Part shown: one piece after another, positions 1 to 8,300 of the stretch | Position numbering within the stretch: position 1 is the first letter of the stretch | How the letters are laid out: the number at the start of each line of letters is the position of its first letter | The notes under the pieces: model-generated | Databases searched by the model: none | What the model saw: the letters and a program-made list of their open reading frames with translations, nothing else | What the model was told of the DNA's origin: nothing | Made by a program: the position numbers and the translations under genes | NCBI GenBank assembly: GCA_022482925.1 | Contig: JAKVOG010000003.1 | Location: 62,001 to 126,000 of the forward strand | DNA length: 64,000 nt | DNA from: Selenomonas sp. | Lineage (GTDB): Bacteria > Bacillota > Negativicutes > Selenomonadales > Selenomonadaceae | Reading direction: 5' to 3'

Positions 1-822
1 TATGAGATCCACAGAGCCAACAGCCACAAGCCTTGCAAAATCATGCATGAATGTTGTAAGGCATTCATCTGCTGGACAATCGACCAAGTCCGTAAAGAAC
101 ATTGGTCGCTGGATGCCTGTGCTGGATACGCCAAGGCCAAAGGGCTTTACGCTCCTCAGGACATGGTCTGCACCAAGACACTCTATAACATGCTACACTC
201 CCAGAAACTTCCCATCTCGCTCTTCGAGCTTCCTCAAGTACTAAGCCGCAAACAGCATAGACGCTGGAACAGGAAGAATAATCGCATGATGGGACGCAGC
301 ATCGAGGAACGCCCACAGGAGATTGTCGAGCGCAAGGAAATCGGCCATTGGGAAGCCGATACCGTCGTGGGTAAACGCAACGGTAAGGAAGCTGTCGTAT
401 TCACGCTGGTAGAGCGCGTTACACGCAACTATATTGCCATAAAGATCTCCGGCCGTAACCGCTGCGGGGCTTCTGAAGCCATGGAGCTGCTGCACGAGAT
501 GTATGGTGATAAATTTGGACAGGTCTTTAAGACCATTACAGCTGACAACGGTCCGGAATTTGAGGACCTCTCTAACGTTGAGGAATGGGGCACGGACGTT
601 TACTTCACACATCCCTACAGTTCATGGGAGCGCGGTTCCAACGAGCGTCACAACGGAATGCTGCGAGAGTTTATCCCCAAAGGCGTCTCTATAGAGAACT
701 ACGCTACAGATGATGTACTTCATTTTGCTGATACTATGAACCATTGCCCGAGGCGTATCCTCGGCTACCAGACATCGCAGGAACTCTTCGATGACTTCCT
801 CGATAAAGTCTATGCTAATTGA
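1..822 (+). CDS. IS30-family transposase (5' end outside window)
   Basis: DDE transposase of the IS30 family. The frame is open from the first base. Comparison with the full-length copy at 55419-56480 shows that about 80 N-terminal residues, including the helix-turn-helix, lie before the window. The catalytic region is complete: first Asp in HWEADTVVGKR, second Asp in ITADNGPEFED, and the Glu in the SSWERGSNERHNG block followed by the typical FIPKG. It differs from the other copy at several positions (for example GLYAPQ against ELYSPQ) but has no frameshift, so it was probably functional until recently. Confidence 0.9.
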   Translation, partial: YEIHRANSHKPCKIMHECCKAFICWTIDQVRKEHWSLDACAGYAKAKGLYAPQDMVCTKTLYNMLHSQKLPISLFELPQVLSRKQHRRWNRKNNRMMGRSIEERPQEIVERKEIGHWEADTVVGKRNGKEAVVFTLVERVTRNYIAIKISGRNRCGASEAMELLHEMYGDKFGQVFKTITADNGPEFEDLSNVEEWGTDVYFTHPYSSWERGSNERHNGMLREFIPKGVSIENYATDDVLHFADTMNHCPRRILGYQTSQELFDDFLDKVYAN

Positions 823-869
823 GAATTATTATGAGTTAAAGCTTTGTTCAACTTGCACTTGCAATTTAG
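1..869 (+). mobile_element. IS30-family insertion sequence, right part (left end outside window)
   Basis: The element enters from before the window and ends at about 869 with the same right terminal sequence (TGTTCAACTTGCACTTGC then AATTTAG) as the complete copy at 55308-56527. The two copies are diverged isoforms, not identical. Immediately after 869 the sequence reads as the middle of a LysR-type regulator, so this copy sits inside that gene. Its direct repeat cannot be checked because the left junction is missing. Confidence 0.85.
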
Positions 870-1607
870 GGAAAGTTCTTTTTGACACCAGCCGGGGAAT
901 ATTTCTATAAGAAAAGTCTTGTGCTGATTAATGACTTTGATCGGCTTTGTATGGAAACCGTACAACTGGCGAAAGGCGTAGAGCAGACTTTGACCATCGG
1001 CTATCTGAAAAACTATCAGGGGGATGAACTGCAGCAGACAATTCCGTGTTATCAGGCTAAGCATCCGGATGTAGTACTGCATATCCTGAGTGGTACACAT
1101 GAGGAACTTTATAATCATCTGCGGACGGGAAAAGCAGATTTGGTGATCAATGATTTGCGTCGTACGCCATCGGAAAGATATGTGAATTGTTTTTTGGTGA
1201 ATGGAAATTTTTATGTAGAGCTTGCTGTGAAAAATCCATTGCTGCAGTTGGATACCTTGTCGATGGAGGATTTGAAGAATACCCCATGTATCCTGATTTC
1301 TACTAAGGAGGAATCAGAAACAGAGGAAACTTTTTATCGGGAATATATGGGGGTAAAAAGCGATTTCCTTTTTGCTGAAAGTCTGGAGGAAGCACATCTG
1401 ATGGTGGTATCTGGCCGAGGCTTTATGCCAGTTGAATTCATAGGCAAACCTCATCAAAGGGAGAATATGGTGGGGTATGTGCCTGTTTTCCAGAATGGAA
1501 AGCAGCTTCAAAGGCAGTATTATGCCTTTTGGCGAGCGGATACGGTAAAGGATTATGTTGAAGATTTTGCGGCGCTGTTAGAGCAATCGCTTCTTACGGA
1601 AAAATAA
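870..1607 (+). pseudogene. LysR-family regulator, effector-domain fragment cut off by IS30
   Basis: From the IS30 junction the frame reads GKFFLTPAGEYFYKK, the usual end of a LysR DNA-binding domain (LTPAG...), then a complete-looking substrate-binding domain of about 230 residues to the stop at 1607. The N-terminal winged helix of about 55 residues is absent because the IS30 element occupies its place. The fragment has a possible internal start but would lack DNA binding, so it is treated as a pseudogene. The ligand is unknown. A good terminator follows at 1633. Confidence 0.8.
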
Positions 1608-1632
1608 AATGGTCTGTGAACAGAGACTTTCA

Positions 1633-1657
1633 GGACTTGCTTCGGCAAGTCCTTTTT
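1633..1657 (+). terminator. Rho-independent terminator after the LysR fragment
   Basis: Perfect 8-bp stem GGACTTGC / GCAAGTCC closed by a TTCG tetraloop and followed by five T. It lies 26 bases after the LysR stop. Confidence 0.9.
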
Positions 1658-1698
1658 CATAAGTTCTTCTACTGAGATCGCCCTGAAATCTGAATTGT

Positions 1699-1785
1699 TC
1701 CGGAGAAGGCAAGGAAATGATCCAGCAGGCAGTCGGTGGGAATCTTTTTGAGATCGATACCGTCAAGGCTTATCCGGAAGATTAA
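1699..1785 (+). pseudogene. Flavodoxin remnant
   Basis: A short open stretch reads SGEGKEMIQQ, AVGGNLFEID, TVKAYPED and then stops. Flavodoxins have this order: the phosphate-binding loop (T/S-G-x-[G/T]-x), a helix, and then the conserved GGxLFEI-x-TVKPYP strand. Only about 28 residues survive, with no start codon and no remaining domain. It is therefore a relic of a flavodoxin gene, not a working gene. Confidence 0.6.
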
Positions 1786-1813
1786 TTTCATTGGCTAATT
1801 CTGCATGAATAAC

Positions 1814-1856
1814 AAAGGCCCAGGTCTATAAGATTGGCTTATAGACCTGGGCCTTT
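1814..1856. terminator. Long perfect hairpin, terminator of the leftward VOC operon
   Basis: Perfect 19-bp inverted repeat (AAAGGCCCAGGTCTATAAG and its complement) around a 5-base loop, placed 17 bases beyond the stop of the leftward gene at 1874. The T-run on the minus strand is short (TTTGTT), so termination may rest on the long stem. Confidence 0.75.
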
Positions 1857-1873
1857 GTGGTAAATCCTTATCG

Positions 1874-2239
1874 TTATTTTGCTGGGATAATCTCGATCCA
1901 GTAACCGTCGGGATCATTGATGAAATAGATTCCCATGTCTTTATTTTCATAGCAGATGCAGCCCATATCCTTGTGCTTCTGATAAGCTGCTGCAAAGTCT
2001 TCTGTAGCTACGGCAAGATGGAATTCGTTGTCACCCAGATTATAGGGGGCCTTACGGTCCTCCAGCCAGGTCAATTCCAGTTCGTGCGGGGTCTGCCCGC
2101 CGTCGGAAAGGTAGGCCAGGATGAAGCCGGGACCGTTGAATTTTCGGACAGCCTTGAAGCCTAAGGCTTCTTCGTAGAATTTCAGGCTTTTGTCGAGATC
2201 AAGGACATTGAAGTTGTTATGGGCAAAATGAAAGTTCAT
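1874..2239 (-). CDS. VOC-family (glyoxalase I-like) protein
   Basis: A 121-residue member of the vicinal oxygen chelate superfamily, close in layout to lactoylglutathione lyase. It has two beta-alpha-beta-beta-beta repeats. The likely metal ligands are an N-terminal His (FAHNNFNV), a Glu in HELELTWL, a His in FHLAVAT and a Glu in GYWIEIIP. Such enzymes act on methylglyoxal-thiol adducts or other small electrophiles; the exact substrate cannot be told. It is the last gene of a leftward run with the nitroreductase (23-base gap, own AGGAG site) and probably shares HxlR control. Confidence 0.85.
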   Translation of the reverse strand: MNFHFAHNNFNVLDLDKSLKFYEEALGFKAVRKFNGPGFILAYLSDGGQTPHELELTWLEDRKAPYNLGDNEFHLAVATEDFAAAYQKHKDMGCICYENKDMGIYFINDPDGYWIEIIPAK

Positions 2240-2262
2240 GATTCAGTAACACTCCTTTTTCA

Positions 2263-2778
2263 TTAAAGCTCGGTGACGATGGCTGAAGCCTCACGATACT
2301 GGCTATGCATAGGTGATGGCTGGAAGGTATCTGCTGTATAGCCAAGCGGCATCAGCATGACCGGCTTGATATTGGCTGGCAGCCCCAGGGCTTTGGCCGT
2401 CTCGGTTGGTGGGAACCAGCCAACCCATACGGAGCCGAGGCCGAGTTCGGTTGCTTCCAGCATCATATGGGTAGCAACGATAGCGGCATCCACTTCACCA
2501 GAGGAAACCTGCTCTTCCATGGGATTATCCCAGTCCAGATCATCATCATAAGCAACCAGCAGGACCGTTCCTGCACCATAGATGCAGTGTGTCAGCTGAT
2601 TCAGCCGATCCAGCTTTTCCTGACTGCGGATGACATAGATTTTCTGCGGCTGCTGATTCTTGGCTGTTGGTGCCAGTTTACCAGCTTCCAGGATCTGGGC
2701 TAATTTTTCATCTTCTACCGGTTGAGCTGTGAATTTCCGGGTAGAGAAGCGTGCTTTGGCTAAGTCGATAAAATTCAT
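2263..2778 (-). CDS. Nitroreductase-family FMN oxidoreductase
   Basis: A 171-residue nitroreductase-fold protein. The N-terminal RFSTRKFTAQPV is the conserved phosphate-binding start of the family, followed by APTAKNQQPQ (flavin contact). LGLGSVWVGWFPP and MPLGYTAD form the second half of the FMN site. Family members use NAD(P)H to reduce nitroaromatics, quinones or related electrophiles as homodimers. The start follows AGGAGG with good spacing, 12 bases after the HxlR stop. Being in one unit with SRPBCC, HxlR and VOC genes suggests an electrophile-inducible detoxification operon. Confidence 0.88.
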   Translation of the reverse strand: MNFIDLAKARFSTRKFTAQPVEDEKLAQILEAGKLAPTAKNQQPQKIYVIRSQEKLDRLNQLTHCIYGAGTVLLVAYDDDLDWDNPMEEQVSSGEVDAAIVATHMMLEATELGLGSVWVGWFPPTETAKALGLPANIKPVMLMPLGYTADTFQPSPMHSQYREASAIVTEL

Positions 2779-2790
2779 TTTGATTTCCTC

Positions 2791-3117
2791 CTAGCTTGCT
2801 TGGATTTGTTCACTCATATGCTGGCTGCCCCAGTCACACATTGCCCGAATGATTGGGGACAGGCTTTGCCCATATTCGGTCAGGCTGTATTCGGTCTTTG
2901 GGGGAACGACCGGATATACTTCTCTGTGAATGACCGCATCCTTTTCCAGCTCGCGCAGCTGCTGCGTCAGCATCTTCGGCGTGGCTTGGGGCAAGAGATG
3001 CCGGAGCTCGCTATAGCGCAAGGTACCGCTCATCAGATGCCAAAGGATGATGGCTTTGTATTTGCCCCCAATAATACTCAGAGATGCTTCGACTGGACAG
3101 CTGAAGACGGCGGCCAT
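2791..3117 (-). CDS. HxlR-family transcriptional regulator (copy 1)
   Basis: A 108-residue winged-helix protein with all HxlR marks: an N-terminal Cys in SCPVEASL, then GGKYKAIILWHL, LRYSELRHLLPQATPKMLTQQLRELE (recognition helix) and the wing YPVVPPKTEYSLTEYG. Family members sense electrophiles or oxidants, often through the N-terminal Cys, and control neighbouring redox genes. It starts only 4 bases after the SRPBCC stop without a strong ribosome site, so translation is probably coupled. It is about 75% alike by eye to the second copy at 3793-4119. Confidence 0.92.
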   Translation of the reverse strand: MAAVFSCPVEASLSIIGGKYKAIILWHLMSGTLRYSELRHLLPQATPKMLTQQLRELEKDAVIHREVYPVVPPKTEYSLTEYGQSLSPIIRAMCDWGSQHMSEQIQAS

Positions 3118-3121
3118 TGGC

Positions 3122-3640
3122 TTACTGTGCTTTCGAAGCGAGAACTGTGGCTGCGAGTCCCTTGATCCAGTCCTGGTGGCCGATGTTCATCGTATCTGGT
3201 TTGGACTCGTGCAGGTCTTTGGCTGGCTTGCCCTTCTGGGATTCCTGCGTAAGGATGCGGACACGGTCTTCCGGGAGATCCTCGATGAGCCAGGCATGGG
3301 TAACATCAAGGCGATGCTCTGCATCACCATCTGCCCAGCCATGCCAGGCAAGACGCCCCGGATTGCTGTCATGTGGGGCTTCGAATTCCGTGATCTCGGC
3401 TTCAATCGGGAAGCCAAATGTCTTGAACCGGAACCGAGTATCCGGTGCCAGGATTGTACCCTGGGTATTGTCGAATGTAACGTCGGCGACATTATCATAA
3501 TAAGATGTCCAGATACTTGTGTCAATCAGATTCGAAAAGACCTCAGCGGCGTTGATTCCCTTGACGATGACTTCGTTGGAAGCGAAGTTATCGGTTGTTC
3601 CCGGCAGATACTCATGTGGCCAATTGATTTCGTTTAACAT
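3122..3640 (-). CDS. SRPBCC-family protein
   Basis: A protein of about 172 residues with the SRPBCC (START-like, polyketide cyclase/AHSA1) layout: an N-terminal strand with NEVIVKGINAAEVFSNLIDTS, a central hydrophobic beta-sheet, and a C-terminal helix (HQDWIKGLAATVLASK). Members bind hydrophobic small molecules; no catalytic residue is evident. The start at 3640 is preferred over an upstream in-frame ATG because AGGAGG lies 7 bases before it. It is the first gene of the leftward operon, and an HxlR-type operator sits about 100 bases upstream. Confidence 0.75.
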   Translation of the reverse strand: MLNEINWPHEYLPGTTDNFASNEVIVKGINAAEVFSNLIDTSIWTSYYDNVADVTFDNTQGTILAPDTRFRFKTFGFPIEAEITEFEAPHDSNPGRLAWHGWADGDAEHRLDVTHAWLIEDLPEDRVRILTQESQKGKPAKDLHESKPDTMNIGHQDWIKGLAATVLASKAQ

Positions 3641-3740
3641 AATAAATTCCTCCTGATATGATTCGTGAAATGATTTTACCGTAACGGTTGTTTCAGCTGA
3701 TGGATTCATCATACACGGTAGGATTTATTTTGTGAAGAAT

Positions 3741-3764
3741 GCACTTTAAAGTACTATAGTTACT
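3741..3764 (-). promoter_or_regulatory. HxlR-type operator upstream of the SRPBCC operon
   Basis: On the minus strand the site reads AGTAACTATAG then TACTTTAAAGTGC. Its core (CTATAGTACTTTAAAGTGC) recurs with few changes at 4210-4235 and 34701-34728, each beside an HxlR gene, which is the best evidence that it is the HxlR-binding sequence. Confidence 0.7.
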
Positions 3765-3792
3765 AAAAAGATACTGTACGAGGTAAAGTGTC

Positions 3793-4119
3793 TTACTGAA
3801 TCTGATCGGCCATATGCTCGCGTCCCCAGTCACAGATTGCCTGTACGATGGGATTCAGTGTTTTTCCATAGGTCGTCAGGCTGTATTCGGTTTTGGGCGG
3901 GACGACGGGGTATACCTCACGATGAATGATGCCATCGGCTTCAAGCTCACGCAATTGCTGTGTCAGCATTTTGGGCGTGGCCTGGGGGAGGAAGCGGCGC
4001 AGTTCGCTGAAGCGCAGCGTGCTGTCGATGAGATGCCAGAGGATGATCGCCTTATATTTGCCTCCTATGACGGAAAGGGTCGCCTCAACAGGACAGTGGA
4101 AACATGATTCTTTTGGCAT
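3793..4119 (-). CDS. HxlR-family transcriptional regulator (copy 2)
   Basis: A 108-residue HxlR winged-helix protein: Cys in CFHCPVEATLS, GGKYKAIILWHL, LRFSELRRFLPQATPKMLTQQL and the wing VYPVVPPKTEYSLTTYG. It is transcribed away from the DJ-1-like gene at 4309, and the shared 190-base region holds an HxlR-type operator. The simplest reading is that it controls itself and the DJ-1-like gene. It is a paralogue of 2791-3117, apparently a local duplication with its own target. Confidence 0.92.
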   Translation of the reverse strand: MPKESCFHCPVEATLSVIGGKYKAIILWHLIDSTLRFSELRRFLPQATPKMLTQQLRELEADGIIHREVYPVVPPKTEYSLTTYGKTLNPIVQAICDWGREHMADQIQ

Positions 4120-4209
4120 GATAAATGATCCTTTCTGATTTCGTGATGTTACTCTATATTATATCGTTACTTTATTACAGCGTAAATATCCATGGTATCT
4201 TTTTGGATC

Positions 4210-4235
4210 CTATTGTACTTAAAAGTGCGTACTTG
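4210..4235 (+). promoter_or_regulatory. HxlR-type operator between hxlR copy 2 and the DJ-1-like gene
   Basis: Reads CTATTGTACTTAAAAGTGCG followed by TACTT, matching the sites at 3741 and 34701. A partial repeat (TGTACTTTT) follows at 4238. It lies in a divergent promoter region, well placed to control both genes. Confidence 0.7.
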
Positions 4236-4308
4236 TCTGTACTTTTCGAGGTGATAAAATGAGAACAGTAAGACAATGTGAACATGAGTATATGGAGGAG
4301 TGACACGA

Positions 4309-5151
4309 ATGGAAAAATTATTTTTAGTGGTTATGACGATGGTATTTACGATGCCGTTCTTTACCGGACATACTGCTGAGGCAGCGGCAAAAGGGCGTAT
4401 ATTGCTGGTGGCTTCGAGCCAGCAGACGATGGCGCTGAAAAATGGAACGAAGATGGACGTTGGTTTTTATTTGAATGAGCTGGCTGTTCCGGCACAATAT
4501 CTGGCCAAGCAGGGCTATGAGATCATCATGGCTACGCCGAGTGGAGCGCGTCCAGTCATGGATGCCAGTTCCAATAGTGCAAAGTTCTTTGGCGGCAGCG
4601 AAGCAGAGCGGGCGCAGGCACAGGCTTTTACTGAGAAACTGCCGGTTATTTCTCTCAAGAAAGCCAATGAAGAGCTCGCGCACTTTGATGCGATCTTCAT
4701 CCCTGGTGGACATGCGCCAATGACAGATCTCATGCAGGATGAAGAACTGGGAAATGCGCTGCGGTATTTCCATAAACAGGGTAAGCCGACTGCAGCAATC
4801 TGTCATGGTCCGGTTGCATTGCTTGCTGCCTTGCCACAGGCAGGATCGTTCCGTCAGACGATTGCCGCCGATGATGTCAAAGGCGCTCAGCTGGCGTCAA
4901 AAGGCTGGATCTATGAAGGCTATCAGATGACGATGCTTTCGGATCTGGAGGAGTGGCCGGGAGAGCTGCATAAAGGTACGCAGATGCCTTTCCATATTGA
5001 GCAGGCACTGCAGATGGCAGGTGGTACGATCGTGAATGCTGGTATGTATAAGAGCCATGTCATCCGTGATCGCGAACTGATTACCGGAGAGAACCCGCAG
5101 TCAGACCTTGAACTTGCAAAAGCACTCGATGAGGCACTTCAAAAGAAATAA
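4309..5151 (+). CDS. Exported DJ-1/PfpI-family protein (Hsp31-like)
   Basis: A 280-residue class I glutamine amidotransferase-like protein of the DJ-1/PfpI superfamily. A signal peptide is clear: MEKLFLVVMTMVFTMPFF followed by a small-residue stretch ending AEAA near residue 26. The nucleophile elbow is AAICHGPVALLA (Cys near residue 160), with DAIFIPGGHAPMTDL before it. Family members act as glyoxalase III or repair glycated proteins; Hsp31-type ones have this length. The ATG at 4309 is chosen over a GTG at 4300 because GGAGGAG lies 7 bases upstream of it. Export is unusual for the family, although signal-bearing members are known. HxlR control is likely. Confidence 0.85.
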   Translation: MEKLFLVVMTMVFTMPFFTGHTAEAAAKGRILLVASSQQTMALKNGTKMDVGFYLNELAVPAQYLAKQGYEIIMATPSGARPVMDASSNSAKFFGGSEAERAQAQAFTEKLPVISLKKANEELAHFDAIFIPGGHAPMTDLMQDEELGNALRYFHKQGKPTAAICHGPVALLAALPQAGSFRQTIAADDVKGAQLASKGWIYEGYQMTMLSDLEEWPGELHKGTQMPFHIEQALQMAGGTIVNAGMYKSHVIRDRELITGENPQSDLELAKALDEALQKK

Positions 5152-5160
5152 CGGCAGCCA

Positions 5161-5191
5161 TTGACTTGAAGTTAACTTCATGCTGTACAAT
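5161..5191 (+). promoter_or_regulatory. MerR-type promoter of the first aldo/keto reductase operon
   Basis: The -35 TTGACT (5161) and -10 TACAAT (5186) are separated by 19 bp, two more than normal. The spacer begins with a perfect 14-bp palindrome (TGAAGTTAACTTCA, 5167-5180). A long spacer with a dyad between the boxes is the hallmark of MerR-family activation. Similar elements occur at 39129 and 59824. Confidence 0.75.
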
Positions 5192-5242
5192 CAAGCTGTA
5201 TGCATAAAGAGATTATCGATATTCACATAGAAGGTGTAGAGC

Positions 5243-6632
5243 ATGACAAAAAAGATGACTCGACGTACTGCCTTGAAATATATTGGCGGCGGGGTGTTGG
5301 GGTTGGCAGGCATAACGACTTTGTTCAAGCGCAAAGATATCCTTGCGTTTCTGGATGCGGATCAAAGGGCGAGTCAGTCGAATCAGGGAGGGAGCGGAAC
5401 TGCAGTGGATACCCGGCTGTATCGTTCCAGCGGGCAGCAGCTTTCATTGCTCGGTTTTGGCGCTATGCGCTTTCCTACCCAGGTCATCAATGGCGAGAAA
5501 GTGATTGATGAGGAATTGTCGGAAAAGATGATCGACTACGCTTACCGCCATGGAGTGAATTATTATGATACGGCCTACATGTATCATAAGGGGAAATCAG
5601 AAGAGTTTCTTGGCAGGGTGCTGAAAAAGTATCCGCGTGACAGCTATATCCTGGCGGACAAGATGCCCGGCTTTGAGCTGGACAGTCCGGCAAGGGCTAA
5701 GGAAGGTATTTCAGGAACAGTTGGATCGCTGCGGGGTGGAGTACTTTGATAATTATTTCCTGCATTATCTGAATAAGCGTGAGGATTTTGACCGCTTCTA
5801 TCTGCAGCAGGGCGTATTAGACTACCTGAAGGAAGAGAAGGCCAGAGGCCGTATCCGGAATCTTGGCTTTTCCTATCATGGGGATGTTCCCTTCTTCGAG
5901 TATCTTATGGATAACTTTTCCTGGGACTGTACATTGATCCAGTTGAATTATCAGGATTGGAATGAAGAAACGGAGACACCTGAAGGCACCAGGATCATGG
6001 GCAGTCTTTATCGAAAGGCGGCAGAGAAAGGTGTTCCCTGTTTTGTGATGGAGCCTGTGCGCGGTGGTCGGCTGGCATCTTTGCCGGAATCCGCAGAAAA
6101 ACTGCTCAAGGAACGCGAGCCAAATCGCAGCATTGCTTCCTGGGCCATCCGGTTTGCTGCCTCACAGCCCGAGGTCGTGACGGTTTTGTCCGGAATGAGT
6201 GATTTGAATCAGGTGGTGGATAATATCAACACATTGTCTGATTTCAAGCCACTGTCCAAAACAGATCAGATGGTACTGCAAAAAGCGAATGGCAATGCAG
6301 TTGCCTTGCAGGCGGTGGCTTGTACCTATTGCCGTTATTGTATGCCCTGCCCTTATGGTGTGGATATTCCGGGTAACTTCAAGGTCTACAATGATTGGGC
6401 CGCTTCTTTGGGCTTTCTTGATGAAGACAGGAAACCAAGCGAGAAGCAAAAGGCGGAATTCCTGCGGCATTACCGTAACAGCATTGAAAAATCGGCGCGG
6501 GCAGATCATTGCATACGCTGCCGGAAATGTCTGGAGCTTTGCCCGCAGCATATCGATATCCCTGCAGAAATGCGGAAAATCGATACCATTGTCCAGGATT
6601 GCCTGAACGCATCGGGAAGGGGGAAGATCTGA
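5243..6632 (+). pseudogene. Tat-type aldo/keto reductase with C-terminal 4Fe-4S domain, one frameshift
   Basis: Aldo/keto reductase barrel fused to a ferredoxin-like tail; about 460 residues if the frame is restored. The N-terminus TRRTALKYIGGGVLG resembles a twin-arginine signal. Barrel marks are LGFGAMRFPT, DTAYMYHKGKSEEFLG (catalytic Asp/Tyr), and an oxidised-substrate Lys in LADK. The tail has two Cys groups: CTYCRYCMPCPYGVDIP and CIRCRKCLELCPQHIDIP. The frame breaks at about 5705, where GAAGGTATTT carries one extra G; removing it gives AKEVFQEQLDRCGVEYFDNYFLHYLN without a gap. Members reduce carbonyls with electrons from ferredoxin or NADPH. It is the first gene behind the MerR-type promoter. 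Confidence 0.82.
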
Positions 6633-6633
6633 T

Positions 6634-8099
6634 ATGCTGGTAAAGCTTCGCCTCCTTCTGGCCTGGGCTTCTTTTATCGCCATGACATGTCTTTTTCTGG
6701 GGCTGCTGGACCTTCCCGTTGCCAGAATACAGCTTTTTCCGGCACTTTTGGCAGCAAATTTCGTGGTTGTGCTGGGAATTCTCATTTCAGCTGTTCTGTT
6801 CGGTCGTGTCTACTGCTCGATGCTGTGCCCGTTAGGTATTTTTCAGGATATGATTTTGTGGCTGGCGCAGCGGAGAAAGAAAAACCGACAGAAGTTCCAT
6901 TATCGCAAAGAACGCCGCAGGCTGCGTTATGGGATCCTGCTGGTGACAGCGGCTGCCTTATTCAGCGGTCTGGCGCTTTTGCCTGTGCTGCTGGATCCCT
7001 ATAGTATTTATGGCCGTATGGTCACGCATCTTCTTACGCCAATCTGGCAGCAGTCTGTGAACGGCGCAGCGGCTCTGGGCGAGCAATATGAATTTTATGG
7101 TTTAGCCGGGTATGATTTCGTCTGGCAGGGAGCCGCAGCCTTGGGGCTGGCTCTCGTTTATTTCTTGTTCATAGGCATTGCAGCCTGGCGTTATGGCCGG
7201 ATTTATTGCAATACGGTTTGCCCAATCGGAACCTTACTGGGGACCATCAGCCGTTATTCTGTCTTTCGTATGCGTATCCAGCCGGAACGCTGCGTGGGCT
7301 GTGGCCTTTGTGAGAAAAGCTGCCGTTCTTCCTGTATTGATGTGAAGAACCGGAAAATCGATGCCAGCCGTTGTGTGGACTGCTTTTCCTGCATGGAAGT
7401 TTGTCCAAGGCAGGCCCTGCAGTTTACCGCCACTAAGCAGCCTTCAGTGAAAGAACCTGCCGTTATTCCTGAAGGGAAGGCTCCGGAATCTGTGTTCACG
7501 CGTCGTGAAATGATCGCAGCTTCGGTCATTGCCGCAGGAACTGCTGCCGGTGCCTTGATGAAAGCCGCCTCAGCAACAGGGGCAGCTATCGGCAGTGCCG
7601 ACAATAAGGCAGTTCTGCCGCCAGGTGCCGGTTCTCAGGCAGCGTTTTCAAATCGCTGCACAGCGTGTCACCTTTGTGTGGACCGCTGCCCCAATCAGGT
7701 ACTGACACCTGCAGTTATGGAGTATGGCCTGGGCGGGATTTTTCAACCGCATGCTGATTTTTCTCAGGGATATTGCGATTACAACTGCAACGTTTGTGGG
7801 GCAGTCTGTCCCAGCGGGGCGATCCCCAGCTTTCTCTGGCAGAAAAGCAGCATGTACAGATGGGAAAAGCTATTTACCATCGGAACAGTGCCTGATCCTG
7901 ACCGAAGGGGTAGAATGTGACGAACTGCGTCCTGCATTGCCCGACGGGAGCGATTACCCTGGAGGAAAAAGATGGCAGGAAACTGCCCAAAGTGAATCAT
8001 GCAAAATGCATCGGTTGTGGTTCCTGCACCTATCATTGTCCTGCTCAGCCTACGGCAATGCAGGTCATAGGGAGTGCCGAGCAAAAGCGGATCGTATGA
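6634..8099 (+). pseudogene. Membrane polyferredoxin, NapH-NapG-like fusion, three indels
   Basis: Starts 1 base after the reductase stop, so the two are one operon. The first 200 residues have several membrane helices with two NapH-type motifs ([12 protein letters not shown] and [12 protein letters not shown]). Ferredoxin clusters follow ([27 protein letters not shown]). Then comes an internal Tat-like stretch ([15 protein letters not shown]) and a NapG-like periplasmic part with further CxxCxxCxxxCP groups ([24 protein letters not shown]). The frame is lost near 7830 (missing base), near 7888 (missing base) and near 7922 (extra G); with these corrected the protein is about 488 residues. It would pass electrons from the quinone pool or ferredoxin to an exported partner, plausibly the reductase upstream. 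Confidence 0.8.
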
Positions 8100-8300
8100 G
8101 TTGATTCACGTGGACTGACTATCGGAAAGCCCCAGACTGCTGGAAAAATCGATTATATCAGTGTTATTCGAAAATCCTTGGGCAGGAAAAAGCGATGAAC
8201 TGACGAAATAATTATAGCAGACGACATTGCAACTTGAACATCAATGCGTGTATGCTTTTACTGGTGCAATGCGATAATCAGCAGGAAGAGGGGCATTATT

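Noticed and set aside
8100-8300. Gene between the polyferredoxin and cinA
   Set aside because: About 200 bases without a frame that has both a start and a ribosome site; only a possible cinA promoter.
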